NCBI GenBank assembly: GCA_001796045.1
Contig: MGLN01000069.1
Location: 115 to 10,291, forward strand
Direction: 5' to 3'
DNA from: Caulobacterales bacterium RIFOXYB1_FULL_67_16
Lineage (GTDB): Bacteria > Pseudomonadota > Alphaproteobacteria > Caulobacterales > Caulobacteraceae
DNA length: 10,177 nt
This document shows, piece after piece, positions 1 through 7,172 of this stretch. Under the pieces are notes generated by a model. The model was not told the DNA's origin. It made no database searches and saw only the letters and a list, made by a program, of their open reading frames with translations. A program made the position numbers and the translations under genes. The stretch's first letter is position 1. Every line of letters starts with the position of its first letter.

Positions 1-252
1 GATCGCCCAGACCATCACCACCAGGAAGGCGACGGTGATCCCGGCGACGACCGTCAGGCTGACCGGTCCCGGCCAGCGAATGACGCCCCAGGACTGGCCG
101 ATGTGGATCAGGCACTGAAGCCCGTACAACAGACCCCCGGCCAGATAGAGGACGCCCATGGTGAGGGTCGCGCGTGGATCGCCTCCGCCCTGAACGATGG
201 AGCGGAGGAAGGCCAGGTCGGCCTCGGGCGTGCTTCGGGACGTGTCGATCAT
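1..252 (-). CDS. Small membrane protein of unknown function, N-terminal part (runs off the left edge)
   Basis: An open frame starts at ATG 252-250 and is still open at base 1, giving the first 84 residues. The start is supported by an AGAGGA ribosome binding site at 265-260, seven bases upstream. The protein begins MIDTSRSTPEADLAFLRSIV, a polar, probably cytoplasmic segment. Two hydrophobic segments follow, at about residues 29-50 (containing GVLYLAGGLLYGLQCL) and about 62-84 (containing VVAGITVAFLVVMVW), so it is very likely an integral inner-membrane protein. It lies 60 bases downstream of the acyltransferase gene on the same strand and may be co-transcribed with it. I do not recognise a named family. 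Nothing visible suggests catalysis, and the C-terminus is outside the window. Confidence 0.72.
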   Translation of the reverse strand, partial: MIDTSRSTPEADLAFLRSIVQGGGDPRATLTMGVLYLAGGLLYGLQCLIHIGQSWGVIRWPGPVSLTVVAGITVAFLVVMVWAI

Positions 253-272
253 CGATGATTCCTCTGCTGCGG

Positions 273-295
273 CCGCGTCCCTCGGATGGACGCGG
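273..295 (-). other. Hairpin between the acyltransferase and the left-edge membrane gene
   Basis: A perfect 8-base inverted repeat (CCGCGTCC at 273-280, GGACGCGG at 288-295) with a 7-base loop lies in the 60-base spacer. On the minus strand it is not followed by a T-run, so it does not look like a complete rho-independent terminator. It could act as an mRNA-stability or partial attenuation stem, or be incidental in this G+C-rich DNA. Confidence 0.3.
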
Positions 296-312
296 CGGCG
301 GGGGTTGGCAAG

Positions 313-1524
313 CTATTCGGCGGGAGACAGGGCCGGCGGTCGGTCGCGTCGCCACGGCACGCGACGGCCGTTCAGCCAGCGGCCCATGAAACTGTGCCGG
401 ATGATCAGCTCGTAGCTGGCGACCGAAACCACCAGGACGCCGCCGACGACCAGGGCCAGCTTGACCGGCCAGGGCCAGGCCAGAGTCTGAACCCAGACCT
501 GGGCCGCCATCACCAGCGGCAGATGGACGATGTAGATCCAGTAGGAGGCGTCGGCAAAATAGCGTCTGGCGGGGCTGTGTCCGCCGAAGAAGGTCAGGGC
601 CAGCCCGACGACGGCGAAGACCGAGGCGTACACGCCCAGGCCGAAGGCGGCGGCCGCCAGGGCCTTGGTCTGCGGATCGGTCAGCGGCGTCAGCTGCGGC
701 GTCGGCCCGCCGGCGGCCGCCATCGCCGCCGCGCCCGCGCCGAGCGCCAGCGCCAGATAGGCCGGGGTCCAGCGCTGGATCCGCCCGAGCAGGTCGCGCC
801 GGCGGTCCAGCAACACGCCCAAGCCGAAGGCCAGACCGAAGCCGACCAGGGCGGGCGTATTTGGGACCAGGCCGGCGTCCGGCGTCGGGATCCCGAAGAA
901 GGCGATCCAGTTCGGATGAAGCCACAAGGCCAGGGCCAGAGGCGTCCCCAGAATAAACGCCCCCCACGGCCCGATCAGGCCCGCCGTCACGCGATCGACC
1001 CCCCGCCCCCAGCCGCCCGACCGGTCCAGCACCGCGAACAGCAGACGGAGCCCCAGGAAGCCGGCATAGAAGATCAGCAGCACCCACAGGAACCACAGGT
1101 GCGTCAGCGGGAAACTGGCCGCCGTAAAGGCCGGCGGGGGCGGTGCGTCCGCCGCCGTCAGGTTCATGCGCACGCCGATCCAGATCACCACGGCGATGAT
1201 CCCCGCCATGGTCAGAGGCCAGAAGACGACCAGCGGCCCCGCGATGCGGATCAGCCGATTGACGACGAAGCCCGACAGGCCGCGCCGCTGAACCAGAGCA
1301 TGGGCGAAAAGCCCCGCGATCAAGAAGAAGGTCGCCATGCGGAACAGGTGGATGACGAAGAAGAGACCGCTGGCCCAGACCGAGCGCTGGTCGTCGGCGA
1401 CAATCCACACCTGGGTCGGAAAGAAGGACATGGAGGCGTGCAGCACCACGCCCATCAGCAGAGCGCCGCCCCTCAAGGCGTCGAGGCCGTGCAGGCGCTC
1501 GAACCGGTCGATATCGGTCGTCAT
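313..1524 (-). CDS. Acyltransferase-3 family integral membrane protein (OpgC/MdoC-like)
   Basis: This 403-residue protein matches the usual length of the acyltransferase-3 family, multi-span inner-membrane enzymes that transfer acyl groups to sugars or glucans. Seen in the sequence: an N-terminal RLHGLDALRG motif at about residues 10-19, a histidine in the first membrane helix (VVLHA, about residue 29) as in the family, roughly ten hydrophobic segments, and SYWIYIVHLPLV near residue 325, which resembles the late helix of OpgC/MdoC-like members. I chose ATG 1524 because GGGAGGG (1538-1532) lies seven bases upstream and the family homology starts there. An in-frame ATG at 1599 would add 25 residues with no membrane or family character. 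The substrate cannot be told from sequence; glucan succinylation or O-antigen/exopolysaccharide acetylation are both possible. It is separated from ftsH by a terminator and probably has its own promoter. Confidence 0.85.
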   Translation of the reverse strand: MTTDIDRFERLHGLDALRGGALLMGVVLHASMSFFPTQVWIVADDQRSVWASGLFFVIHLFRMATFFLIAGLFAHALVQRRGLSGFVVNRLIRIAGPLVVFWPLTMAGIIAVVIWIGVRMNLTAADAPPPPAFTAASFPLTHLWFLWVLLIFYAGFLGLRLLFAVLDRSGGWGRGVDRVTAGLIGPWGAFILGTPLALALWLHPNWIAFFGIPTPDAGLVPNTPALVGFGLAFGLGVLLDRRRDLLGRIQRWTPAYLALALGAGAAAMAAAGGPTPQLTPLTDPQTKALAAAAFGLGVYASVFAVVGLALTFFGGHSPARRYFADASYWIYIVHLPLVMAAQVWVQTLAWPWPVKLALVVGGVLVVSVASYELIIRHSFMGRWLNGRRVPWRRDRPPALSPAE

Positions 1525-1553
1525 CGTGGAACCCTCCCAAGGTCGATGATCGC

Positions 1554-1590
1554 CGTATCTCACAGACTTGTTTGAATTGCAAACTTGTTC
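1554..1590 (-). promoter_or_regulatory. Candidate promoter and overlapping operator of the acyltransferase gene
   Basis: The 164-base gap between the acyltransferase start and the upstream terminator is locally A+T-rich around 1556-1590. On the minus strand TTGCAA (1582-1577) and GATACG (1559-1554) are separated by 17 bases and sit about 30 bases before the ATG, a weak but correctly placed -35/-10 pair. The -35 element is embedded in a 15-base pseudo-palindrome, GTTTGAATTGCAAAC (1570-1584, one mismatched pair), flanked by two copies of ACTTGT. This geometry resembles operators of MarR- or TetR-type repressors. It is inferred from pattern only. Confidence 0.35.
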
Positions 1591-1688
1591 ACTGGCCATT
1601 CCCCTACTGCCCAGGATTTGCAGCTAGAATGGCGCAAGAGCGAGAGGAGGACTGGGGCACAGCGGCACGCCCAAATCGATCGGCCACG

Positions 1689-1718
1689 AAAAAGCCCGCC
1701 GGAGATATCCGGCGGGCT
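1689..1718 (-). terminator. Rho-independent terminator of the ftsH unit
   Basis: On the minus strand, 28 bases after the ftsH stop codon, AGCCCGCCGG and CCGGCGGGCT form a perfect 10-base-pair G+C-rich stem with a 6-base loop (ATATCT), followed directly by TTTTT. The plus-strand side lacks a comparable T-run, so it reads as a terminator for ftsH and not for anything entering from the left. Confidence 0.92.
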
Positions 1719-1745
1719 CGTTCTGTTGGAGACCTAGTCCTCGGC

Positions 1746-3707
1746 TCAGTGAACCGTCGGCACGCTGGTTGCGGCGGGCGCGGCTACCGGAACCTCGATG
1801 GTGGTTCCATCCGACACCGGCGTCACCGGCACCGAGACCGAAGGGCCGGCGTTGGGGAAGTTGTTCTCGTCGCGGTTGGGGGCGACGCCCTTCTCCAGCA
1901 GATCCTTGATCTCCTCGCCCGACAGGGTCTCGTACTCCAGCAGGGCCTGCGACAGCTTCTCGTGGTGCTCGGCCTTCTCCGTCAGGATGCGGCGCGCCTC
2001 GTCCCAGCCGGAAGAGACCAGACGGCGAACCTCCTCGTCGATGGTGCGGGCCGTCTCCTCGGACACATTCTGGCTGCGCGCGACCGAGTGGCCCAGGAAG
2101 ACCTCTTCCTGATTGTCGCCATAGGCCACCGTGCCCAGCTTCTCGGAGAAGCCCCAGCGCGTCACCATGGCCCGCGCCAGCTTGGTCGCCTGTTCGATGT
2201 CCGACGAGGCGCCCGAGGTGATGTTTTCCTTGCCGAAGATCAGCTCCTCGGCCACCCGACCGCCGGCCATGATGGCGATCCGGTCGATCATCTGCTGGTA
2301 TTTCATCGAATAGCGGTCGCCTTCCGGCAGTTGCATGACCATGCCCAAGGCGCGGCCGCGCGGAACGATGGTCGCCTTGTGCACCGGATCGGCCATCTTG
2401 ACGTTCATGGCGACGATGGCGTGGCCGGCCTCGTGATAGGCGGTCAGGCGCTTTTCTTCCTCGTTCATCGCCATGGAGCGACGCTCCGAGCCCATCAGCA
2501 CCTTGTCCTTGGCGTCTTCGAAGTCGCGGTGGGTCACCATGCGCCGGTCGCGTCGGGCCGCCATCAGAGCCGCTTCGTTGACCAGATTGGCCAGGTCGGC
2601 GCCCGAGAAGCCCGGCGTGCCGCGCGCGATGGTCTTGACGTTGACATCGGCGGCCAGGGGCACGTCCTTCATGTGGACGCGCAGGATGCGCTCGCGGCCC
2701 GAGACGTCCGGGTTGGGCACCACTACCTGACGGTCGAAACGGCCGGGACGCAGCAGGGCCGGGTCCAGAACGTCGGGACGGTTGGTGGCCGCGATCAGGA
2801 TGATGTTCTCGCTCGCCTCGAACCCGTCCATCTCGACCAGCAGCTGGTTCAGCGTCTGCTCGCGCTCGTCGTTGCCGCCGCCCAGGCCGGCGCCGCGATG
2901 TCGACCGACGGCGTCGATTTCATCGATGAAGATGATGCAAGGGGCGTTCTTCTTGGCCTGTTCGAACATGTCGCGCACGCGGCTGGCGCCGACGCCCACG
3001 AACATCTCGACGAAATCCGAACCCGAGATCGAGAAGAAGGGCACGCCCGCCTCGCCGGCGACCGCGCGGGCCAGCAGGGTCTTGCCGGTGCCGGGAGGGC
3101 CGACCAGCAAGGCGCCCTTGGGGATCTTGCCGCCCAGACGCTGGAACTTGCCCGGGTCCTTCAGGAAGTCGACGACCTCCTGCAGCTCGTCCTTGGCCTC
3201 GTCCACGCCCGCCACGTCCTCGAAGGTCTTGCGGCCCTTGTGTTCCGTCAGCAGCTTGGCCTTGGACTTGCCGAAGCCCATGGCGCCGCGCGCCCCGCCC
3301 TGCATCTGGCGCATAAAGAAGATCCACACCCCGACCAGAAGCGCGATGGGCAGAATCCCCATCAGCAGGCTCATCCAGATCGACTGGCGCGTGGTCTTGG
3401 CGTCGACGTTGACGCCGGCGCCCAGCATGGCGTTGACCAACTGCTCGTTCGGGTAGGGGGTGGTGGCGGTGAAGCGGCCATTGTTCTTGTAGACGCCTGT
3501 CACCTGGTCGCCGCGAACCGTGGCTTCCTTGATGTCGCCGGCCTCCACCCGCTGTACCAGCTGGGAATAGGTGATGGTCTCGGGCCGGCCGGCGCCGGGC
3601 CCCTGGGCCGCCATGCCGGTCATGGCTCCGCCCTGCGACACAGCAGCGTATGCCGCCAGAAGGGCCAGGATGATGACGCCCGTGATCGCCAGATTACGCA
3701 GGTTCAT
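1746..3707 (-). CDS. ftsH: ATP-dependent zinc metalloprotease FtsH
   Basis: FtsH is the hexameric inner-membrane AAA+ protease that extracts and degrades unassembled membrane proteins and short-lived cytoplasmic regulators. The 653 residues show the full architecture: a membrane helix at about 5-24, a periplasmic domain to about 110, a second helix at about 112-132, Walker A GPPGTGKT (203-210), pore-loop MFVGVG (235-240), Walker B IIFIDEID (258-265), second region of homology ATNRPDVLDPALLRPGRFDR (307-326), and the zinc site HEAGH (425-429). A Val/Pro/Thr-rich tail of about 45 residues ends the protein, probably disordered. The ATG at 3707 has GAGGA (3717-3713) five bases upstream. It is the last gene of the DUF3667-cpoB-tilS-ftsH run, 49 bases after tilS, and is closed by a strong terminator. 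I see no clear heat-shock promoter in the short upstream gap. Confidence 0.98.
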   Translation of the reverse strand: MNLRNLAITGVIILALLAAYAAVSQGGAMTGMAAQGPGAGRPETITYSQLVQRVEAGDIKEATVRGDQVTGVYKNNGRFTATTPYPNEQLVNAMLGAGVNVDAKTTRQSIWMSLLMGILPIALLVGVWIFFMRQMQGGARGAMGFGKSKAKLLTEHKGRKTFEDVAGVDEAKDELQEVVDFLKDPGKFQRLGGKIPKGALLVGPPGTGKTLLARAVAGEAGVPFFSISGSDFVEMFVGVGASRVRDMFEQAKKNAPCIIFIDEIDAVGRHRGAGLGGGNDEREQTLNQLLVEMDGFEASENIILIAATNRPDVLDPALLRPGRFDRQVVVPNPDVSGRERILRVHMKDVPLAADVNVKTIARGTPGFSGADLANLVNEAALMAARRDRRMVTHRDFEDAKDKVLMGSERRSMAMNEEEKRLTAYHEAGHAIVAMNVKMADPVHKATIVPRGRALGMVMQLPEGDRYSMKYQQMIDRIAIMAGGRVAEELIFGKENITSGASSDIEQATKLARAMVTRWGFSEKLGTVAYGDNQEEVFLGHSVARSQNVSEETARTIDEEVRRLVSSGWDEARRILTEKAEHHEKLSQALLEYETLSGEEIKDLLEKGVAPNRDENNFPNAGPSVSVPVTPVSDGTTIEVPVAAPAATSVPTVH

Positions 3708-3756
3708 TGAGGTCCTCGGTCGTCCGCCGGCGCCCTTGGGCCCGACGGCTGGATGG

Positions 3757-5064
3757 TCAGTCTCGGAAAATAGGCGCTTCCGCCGCGTTACGCCATGGCG
3801 GCGCGATCAGATCGTCCTCATGCGTCGTTTCGTCCAGCGCCAGCCTGAGCCTTTCGGAGACCAGTTCGCGCCTTTCGACGCCTGGGGCTGCAAGAAGCGG
3901 ACCTGCCGCTCCGTCCCGGATCAGGACGGGAAAGGCGCCACGTGTTCCCGCCGGGAGCGCCCCGATCCTCGCCCGATCCTCTGGCGAGAGGGCCGACAAA
4001 AGACCCCGCGCAGGCACGACGAACCAGCCCTCCGTCAAAGTCGTGAAGACGAAGCGTCCGTCCCAGACCGCTTCGACGCCAGGAGCCAACGCCAGAGGCG
4101 ACGGCGCCCGGCGCGCGAGCTCCCCGGCCTCGCGCGTGGCGACCACCGTCTCCCCGGCCGCCTCGATCCGAGTCCCGCATAGGGTCGCAGTGAAATTCTC
4201 TCGCGCCCTCAGTCGCTGCGTCAGCCGCGCCAGGCGATCTCCGCGCGGCGGCGTCTCGCCTCCGCCGACACAGACCAGAACGGCGGCCAAGCCCCTGGAC
4301 GCGACCTCGCGCGACATCAAAATTGTCCCATCCGCGCGAGCCGAAATCCCGCCGCGCCCGGCGGGAGCCGCGACAGCCGTTTCGCCGCCGCCCGCGTCGT
4401 GCGGCGCCGCTGCGGCCAACGCCCGCCTCGCACGGCTGCGGCCGAAGCGTGGGTCGCTGTTGGCGGGGTCTTCGATCCAGTCCGCCCCCTGGCTCGCCAG
4501 CCAGGCGCGCAGGGTCTCTCGCCGCTCGTTCAGCAGAGGCCGCAGCAGCATCAATCCGCGTCCCTCGGGCCAGACCGGCGACGGCGACCATGCCCGCACA
4601 CGTCCCAGGGTCGAGCCTTCGGTCCGCATCAGATCGGCCTCGGCCACGTCGTCGGCCGTATGGGCGAACAGGATCACCCGGGCGCCGGCCGCCCGCGCAG
4701 CCTCGGCCAGCAGTCGATGTCGCGCCGACCGCGCCGCCGCCGTCAGGCCGGTTGTCGGCTTGTCGCCGTCCCAGACCAGACCCCGCCAGTCCGCCCCCGC
4801 CGCGCGCGCCGCATCGCGGGCGAAACGGGTCCAGTCCCCACTGCGGGGATTCAGCCCATGGTCGACCGTCAGAGCCAGAAGGGACCGTCCCCGTTCGCCC
4901 GCCCAGGCCGCCGTCAGCCTCAACAGCGCGATGGAGTCGCCGCCGCCGGACAAGGCCAGGGCGACCGGACGGTCGTCGTCCCGTCTCAGCCCTCGATCCA
5001 GCGCGGCGAAGGCCCGGTCCGTCAGGTCCGCAGCCTTCCCTGCGCCGTGCGGCGTCAGCTGCAC
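3757..5064 (-). CDS. tilS: tRNA(Ile)-lysidine synthetase TilS
   Basis: TilS uses ATP and lysine to convert the wobble cytidine of tRNA-Ile(CAU) to lysidine, so that the tRNA reads AUA and is charged with isoleucine. The 435-residue protein carries the N-type ATP pyrophosphatase PP-loop SGGGDS at residues 39-44, followed by LTVDHGLNPRS, a HTADDVAEADLMR segment (a diverged form of the usual HHADDQAET-type motif) and WIEDPANSDPRFGRSRAR, the conserved substrate-binding stretch. The C-terminal half is less conserved and I cannot delimit a separate TilS_C domain with certainty. The start is GTG (5064-5062), inside the last codons of cpoB, giving a 10-base overlap. No strong ribosome binding site is visible, so translation is probably coupled to cpoB. 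ftsH follows after 49 bases, a pairing common in bacteria. Confidence 0.95.
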   Translation of the reverse strand: MQLTPHGAGKAADLTDRAFAALDRGLRRDDDRPVALALSGGGDSIALLRLTAAWAGERGRSLLALTVDHGLNPRSGDWTRFARDAARAAGADWRGLVWDGDKPTTGLTAAARSARHRLLAEAARAAGARVILFAHTADDVAEADLMRTEGSTLGRVRAWSPSPVWPEGRGLMLLRPLLNERRETLRAWLASQGADWIEDPANSDPRFGRSRARRALAAAAPHDAGGGETAVAAPAGRGGISARADGTILMSREVASRGLAAVLVCVGGGETPPRGDRLARLTQRLRARENFTATLCGTRIEAAGETVVATREAGELARRAPSPLALAPGVEAVWDGRFVFTTLTEGWFVVPARGLLSALSPEDRARIGALPAGTRGAFPVLIRDGAAGPLLAAPGVERRELVSERLRLALDETTHEDDLIAPPWRNAAEAPIFRD

Positions 5065-5903
5065 CCGTTGGCGGTCTTCATCTGGGCCGCACGGGCCTTC
5101 TGGGGGTCGGAGGCGGCCGGGGCGTAGCGGCGCGTGAACTCGCCCAGGGCAGCGCAGCCCTGAGTCTTGCGGTCCGTGGCGAACAGGGCGTCGGCCAGTT
5201 TCAGGGTGGTGTCGGCGGCCCAGCCGATGCGCGGCCAGTCCTTCAGGGCGGCGGCGTAGAAGGGCACGGCCCCCGCCTTGTCATTGGCGGACACCCGGAT
5301 GTCGCCCAGCCGCGAATTGGCCTCGCGCGCCTGGGGCGTGTCGGGCCAGGTGACGACCACGGTCTCCAGCGCCCGCCCGCCGCGCGGCCGGTCGCTGGCC
5401 AGCAGGCGGACGGCCGCCGCAAGATCCTGCACGGCGTCGCCCGTCGGCGAGTTGGCTTCGATGGGCGCGTTCAGCTCAGCCGCCGTCTCCAGCTTCCCGA
5501 TCCGGCTTTCCGCGTCCTGCAGTCGGGTGCGCAGGGCGGCGTTGTCGCGCTGGGCCTCGTCCAGCTGGAAGGTCAGCCGCTCGTTGTCGCCGTTGATCCG
5601 GCGTACCGTCGTCTCCAGATCCCCCAGGCGCTGGTTCATCAGGGCGAACTGGCCCTGAAGCGTCACCACCTCGGGATCCGGCTCGACCAGCACCGGCTCG
5701 CCGGCGGCGTTGCGCTGGGTCAGGGCCCGCTCAAGCCGGCGGACATTGCGATCCAGCTGGTCCAGCCGCCGTTTGTCCCATTCGATCGGCTGCATGATAT
5801 TGGGCGCCGCCTGCTGGGCGACGGCGCCGCCGGCGATCAGGACCAGACCGACGGCGGAGGCGGCGAAGGCGCGGGTGCGCATGAAAGAGAAGTCGAAGGT
5901 CAT
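5055..5903 (-). CDS. cpoB: Periplasmic TolA-binding coordinator CpoB (YbgF)
   Basis: CpoB (YbgF) binds TolA in the periplasm and, in E. coli, couples Tol-Pal constriction to PBP1B-driven septal peptidoglycan synthesis. This 282-residue protein has a signal peptide with likely cleavage after AVA (about residue 29). Heptad-rich coiled-coil segments follow at about 41-65 and 83-145 (for example LQDAESRIGKLETAAEL), and a C-terminal part of about 120 residues has the size and helical pattern of the family's TPR repeats (RALETVVVTWPDTPQAREAN; AVPFYAAALKDWP). The start is uncertain: ATG 5903 has no good ribosome binding site, and an internal ATG at 5882 would give MRTRAFAASAV, a cleaner signal peptide but also without one. 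It lies 43 bases after the DUF3667 gene and overlaps tilS by 10 bases. Unusually it is separated from pal by a terminator and the DUF3667 gene. Confidence 0.92.
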   Translation of the reverse strand: MTFDFSFMRTRAFAASAVGLVLIAGGAVAQQAAPNIMQPIEWDKRRLDQLDRNVRRLERALTQRNAAGEPVLVEPDPEVVTLQGQFALMNQRLGDLETTVRRINGDNERLTFQLDEAQRDNAALRTRLQDAESRIGKLETAAELNAPIEANSPTGDAVQDLAAAVRLLASDRPRGGRALETVVVTWPDTPQAREANSRLGDIRVSANDKAGAVPFYAAALKDWPRIGWAADTTLKLADALFATDRKTQGCAALGEFTRRYAPAASDPQKARAAQMKTANGCS

Positions 5904-5946
5904 GGTTCGCTAGGTTCCACCGATTTGGGGCTGCGGCAAGGCAGGG

Positions 5947-7059
5947 TCAGTGCCCGAAGCCCAGATACAATATCGCAATCAGGAACAGGATCACCACGAT
6001 CTTGCAGAAGAACAGCAACAGGACCGTTCGCCACAGGGCCGAAAAGACCGATAGGCTATAGGCGCCCTTCAGCTGGGCGAAGACATGAACCGGAATGGCC
6101 GCCGTACCGGCCAGGAAGAGGAATCCGCCCAGCACGCTGTTCAGGGTCCCCGCCACCACCATGACCATCAGCAGCAGGGCCATGAAGGTCAGCGAATACA
6201 GGACGAAGACCCCGTGGTCGTACAGGGTGAAACCGCGCTTCCACACGAACAGCAGGGCCACGAACGGGATGGAGAAGGGCACCAGCAGGAATGCAAACTT
6301 GTAGATGGTCTGTTGCAGCTTGTAGAGCGCCAGATCCGGGTTCTGCAGCTTCTTCAGCAATACCTTGGCCAGTCCGCTGCCCTCGATCTTGCTGTCGCTG
6401 GATAGGTCCTTGATCTGCGCCTGCCAGGAGCCGGACTCCAGACCGTCCGCCCGCCCGCCTTCACGCAACTCCGTCTCCAGACGCGCCAGGGCCGCCTTTC
6501 GATTGTCCAGCACCTTCCGGGCTTCGTCCACGGCCGTCCGCGCCACCCCGGTGGTGTCGTCGGCCATCTCCGCCTGCACCTCGGCCAGAGCTTCCTCGCC
6601 GCGGGCGACGGCGGCCCTCTGCTCGACGATCTCTTCGCGGAGATAGGCCTGCCGCTCGGCCTCGTCCTTGTGCCCGCCCGGCGCCGGCATGAAGCTCAGG
6701 GCGAAGAACATGACGAACAGCGTGCAGAGGAAGATGGCCAGGGGCGAGACGTATCGCGTCCGCTTCCCTTCGACCCATTCCCGCGTCAACCGGCCGGGAT
6801 TGAAGGCCAGCAGCGGCAGGGTGCGCCAAATCCGGGCGTCGAAGTGCATGACGCCGTGGAGCAGTTCCTCGCCCAGGTGCAGCAGGGTGCGGTGGACATG
6901 GGTCGGCTGGCCGCAGTTCGAGCAGAAATTCCCCTGGGTCGCCGCGCCACAATCGGTGCAGACTTCGTGGTCGGCGTCGCCGGCCTTGCCGGCGGGCTTC
7001 TCGATCGCCCCCGCGATCAGTCCTCCGGTGATCGCCCCACCGGCCCCTTCGATATCCAC
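5947..7059 (-). CDS. DUF3667 family zinc-ribbon membrane protein, function unknown
   Basis: The 370-residue protein has an N-terminal zinc ribbon, CTDCGAATQGNFCSNCGQ, with cysteines at 34, 37, 46 and 49. It is followed by the family-typical FNPGRLTREWVEGKRTRYVSP region (about 86-106), which I recognise as DUF3667. A membrane helix at about 107-124 is followed by a long charged, heptad-like segment (about 131-200, probable coiled coil), then about four hydrophobic helices between 254 and 366. The start is GTG 7059-7057 with GGGGGA (7072-7067) seven bases upstream; the upstream frame closes with a stop at 7089-7087. The family has no established activity. It lies just beyond the pal terminator and 43 bases before cpoB, so it may head the cpoB-tilS-ftsH transcript. 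A role in envelope maintenance is a guess from position only. Confidence 0.88.
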   Translation of the reverse strand: MDIEGAGGAITGGLIAGAIEKPAGKAGDADHEVCTDCGAATQGNFCSNCGQPTHVHRTLLHLGEELLHGVMHFDARIWRTLPLLAFNPGRLTREWVEGKRTRYVSPLAIFLCTLFVMFFALSFMPAPGGHKDEAERQAYLREEIVEQRAAVARGEEALAEVQAEMADDTTGVARTAVDEARKVLDNRKAALARLETELREGGRADGLESGSWQAQIKDLSSDSKIEGSGLAKVLLKKLQNPDLALYKLQQTIYKFAFLLVPFSIPFVALLFVWKRGFTLYDHGVFVLYSLTFMALLLMVMVVAGTLNSVLGGFLFLAGTAAIPVHVFAQLKGAYSLSVFSALWRTVLLLFFCKIVVILFLIAILYLGFGH

Positions 7060-7108
7060 GCGCCCATCCCCCGACAGAACCTGACGTCACTTAACGGAGG
7101 CAGGGGGC

Positions 7109-7143
7109 AAAAGAAAAGAGGCGCCGGCCTGGACCGACGCCTC
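7109..7143 (-). terminator. Rho-independent terminator downstream of pal
   Basis: On the minus strand, 29 bases past the pal stop, GAGGCGTCGG and CCGGCGCCTC form a 10-pair stem (one G-U pair) with a 6-base loop, followed by TTTTCTTTT. It should end most tolB-pal transcription before the DUF3667 gene. No convincing promoter is visible in the 49 bases between it and the DUF3667 start codon, so downstream expression may rely on read-through or on a promoter I cannot recognise. Confidence 0.88.
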
Positions 7144-7172
7144 CTGTCCTTCAGTCCCGAGGGACCGCCGTC

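Noticed and set aside
1525..1599. N-terminal extension of the acyltransferase from the ATG at 1599
   Set aside because: The extra 25 residues show no membrane or family features, and the ATG at 1524 has a strong, well-spaced ribosome binding site; the extension would also cover the putative promoter.
286..6164. Several very long open frames on the plus strand (such as 286-1575, 1572-3710, 3707-5137 and 4323-6164)
   Set aside because: They lie antisense to well-recognised genes, have low-complexity Arg/Pro/Gly/Ala-rich translations without any family motif, and are expected from codon bias in G+C-rich DNA.
7082..7089. Perfect palindrome TGACGTCA upstream of the DUF3667 gene
   Set aside because: Eight bases is short, there are no flanking promoter elements, and it carries no known bacterial operator identity that I can defend.
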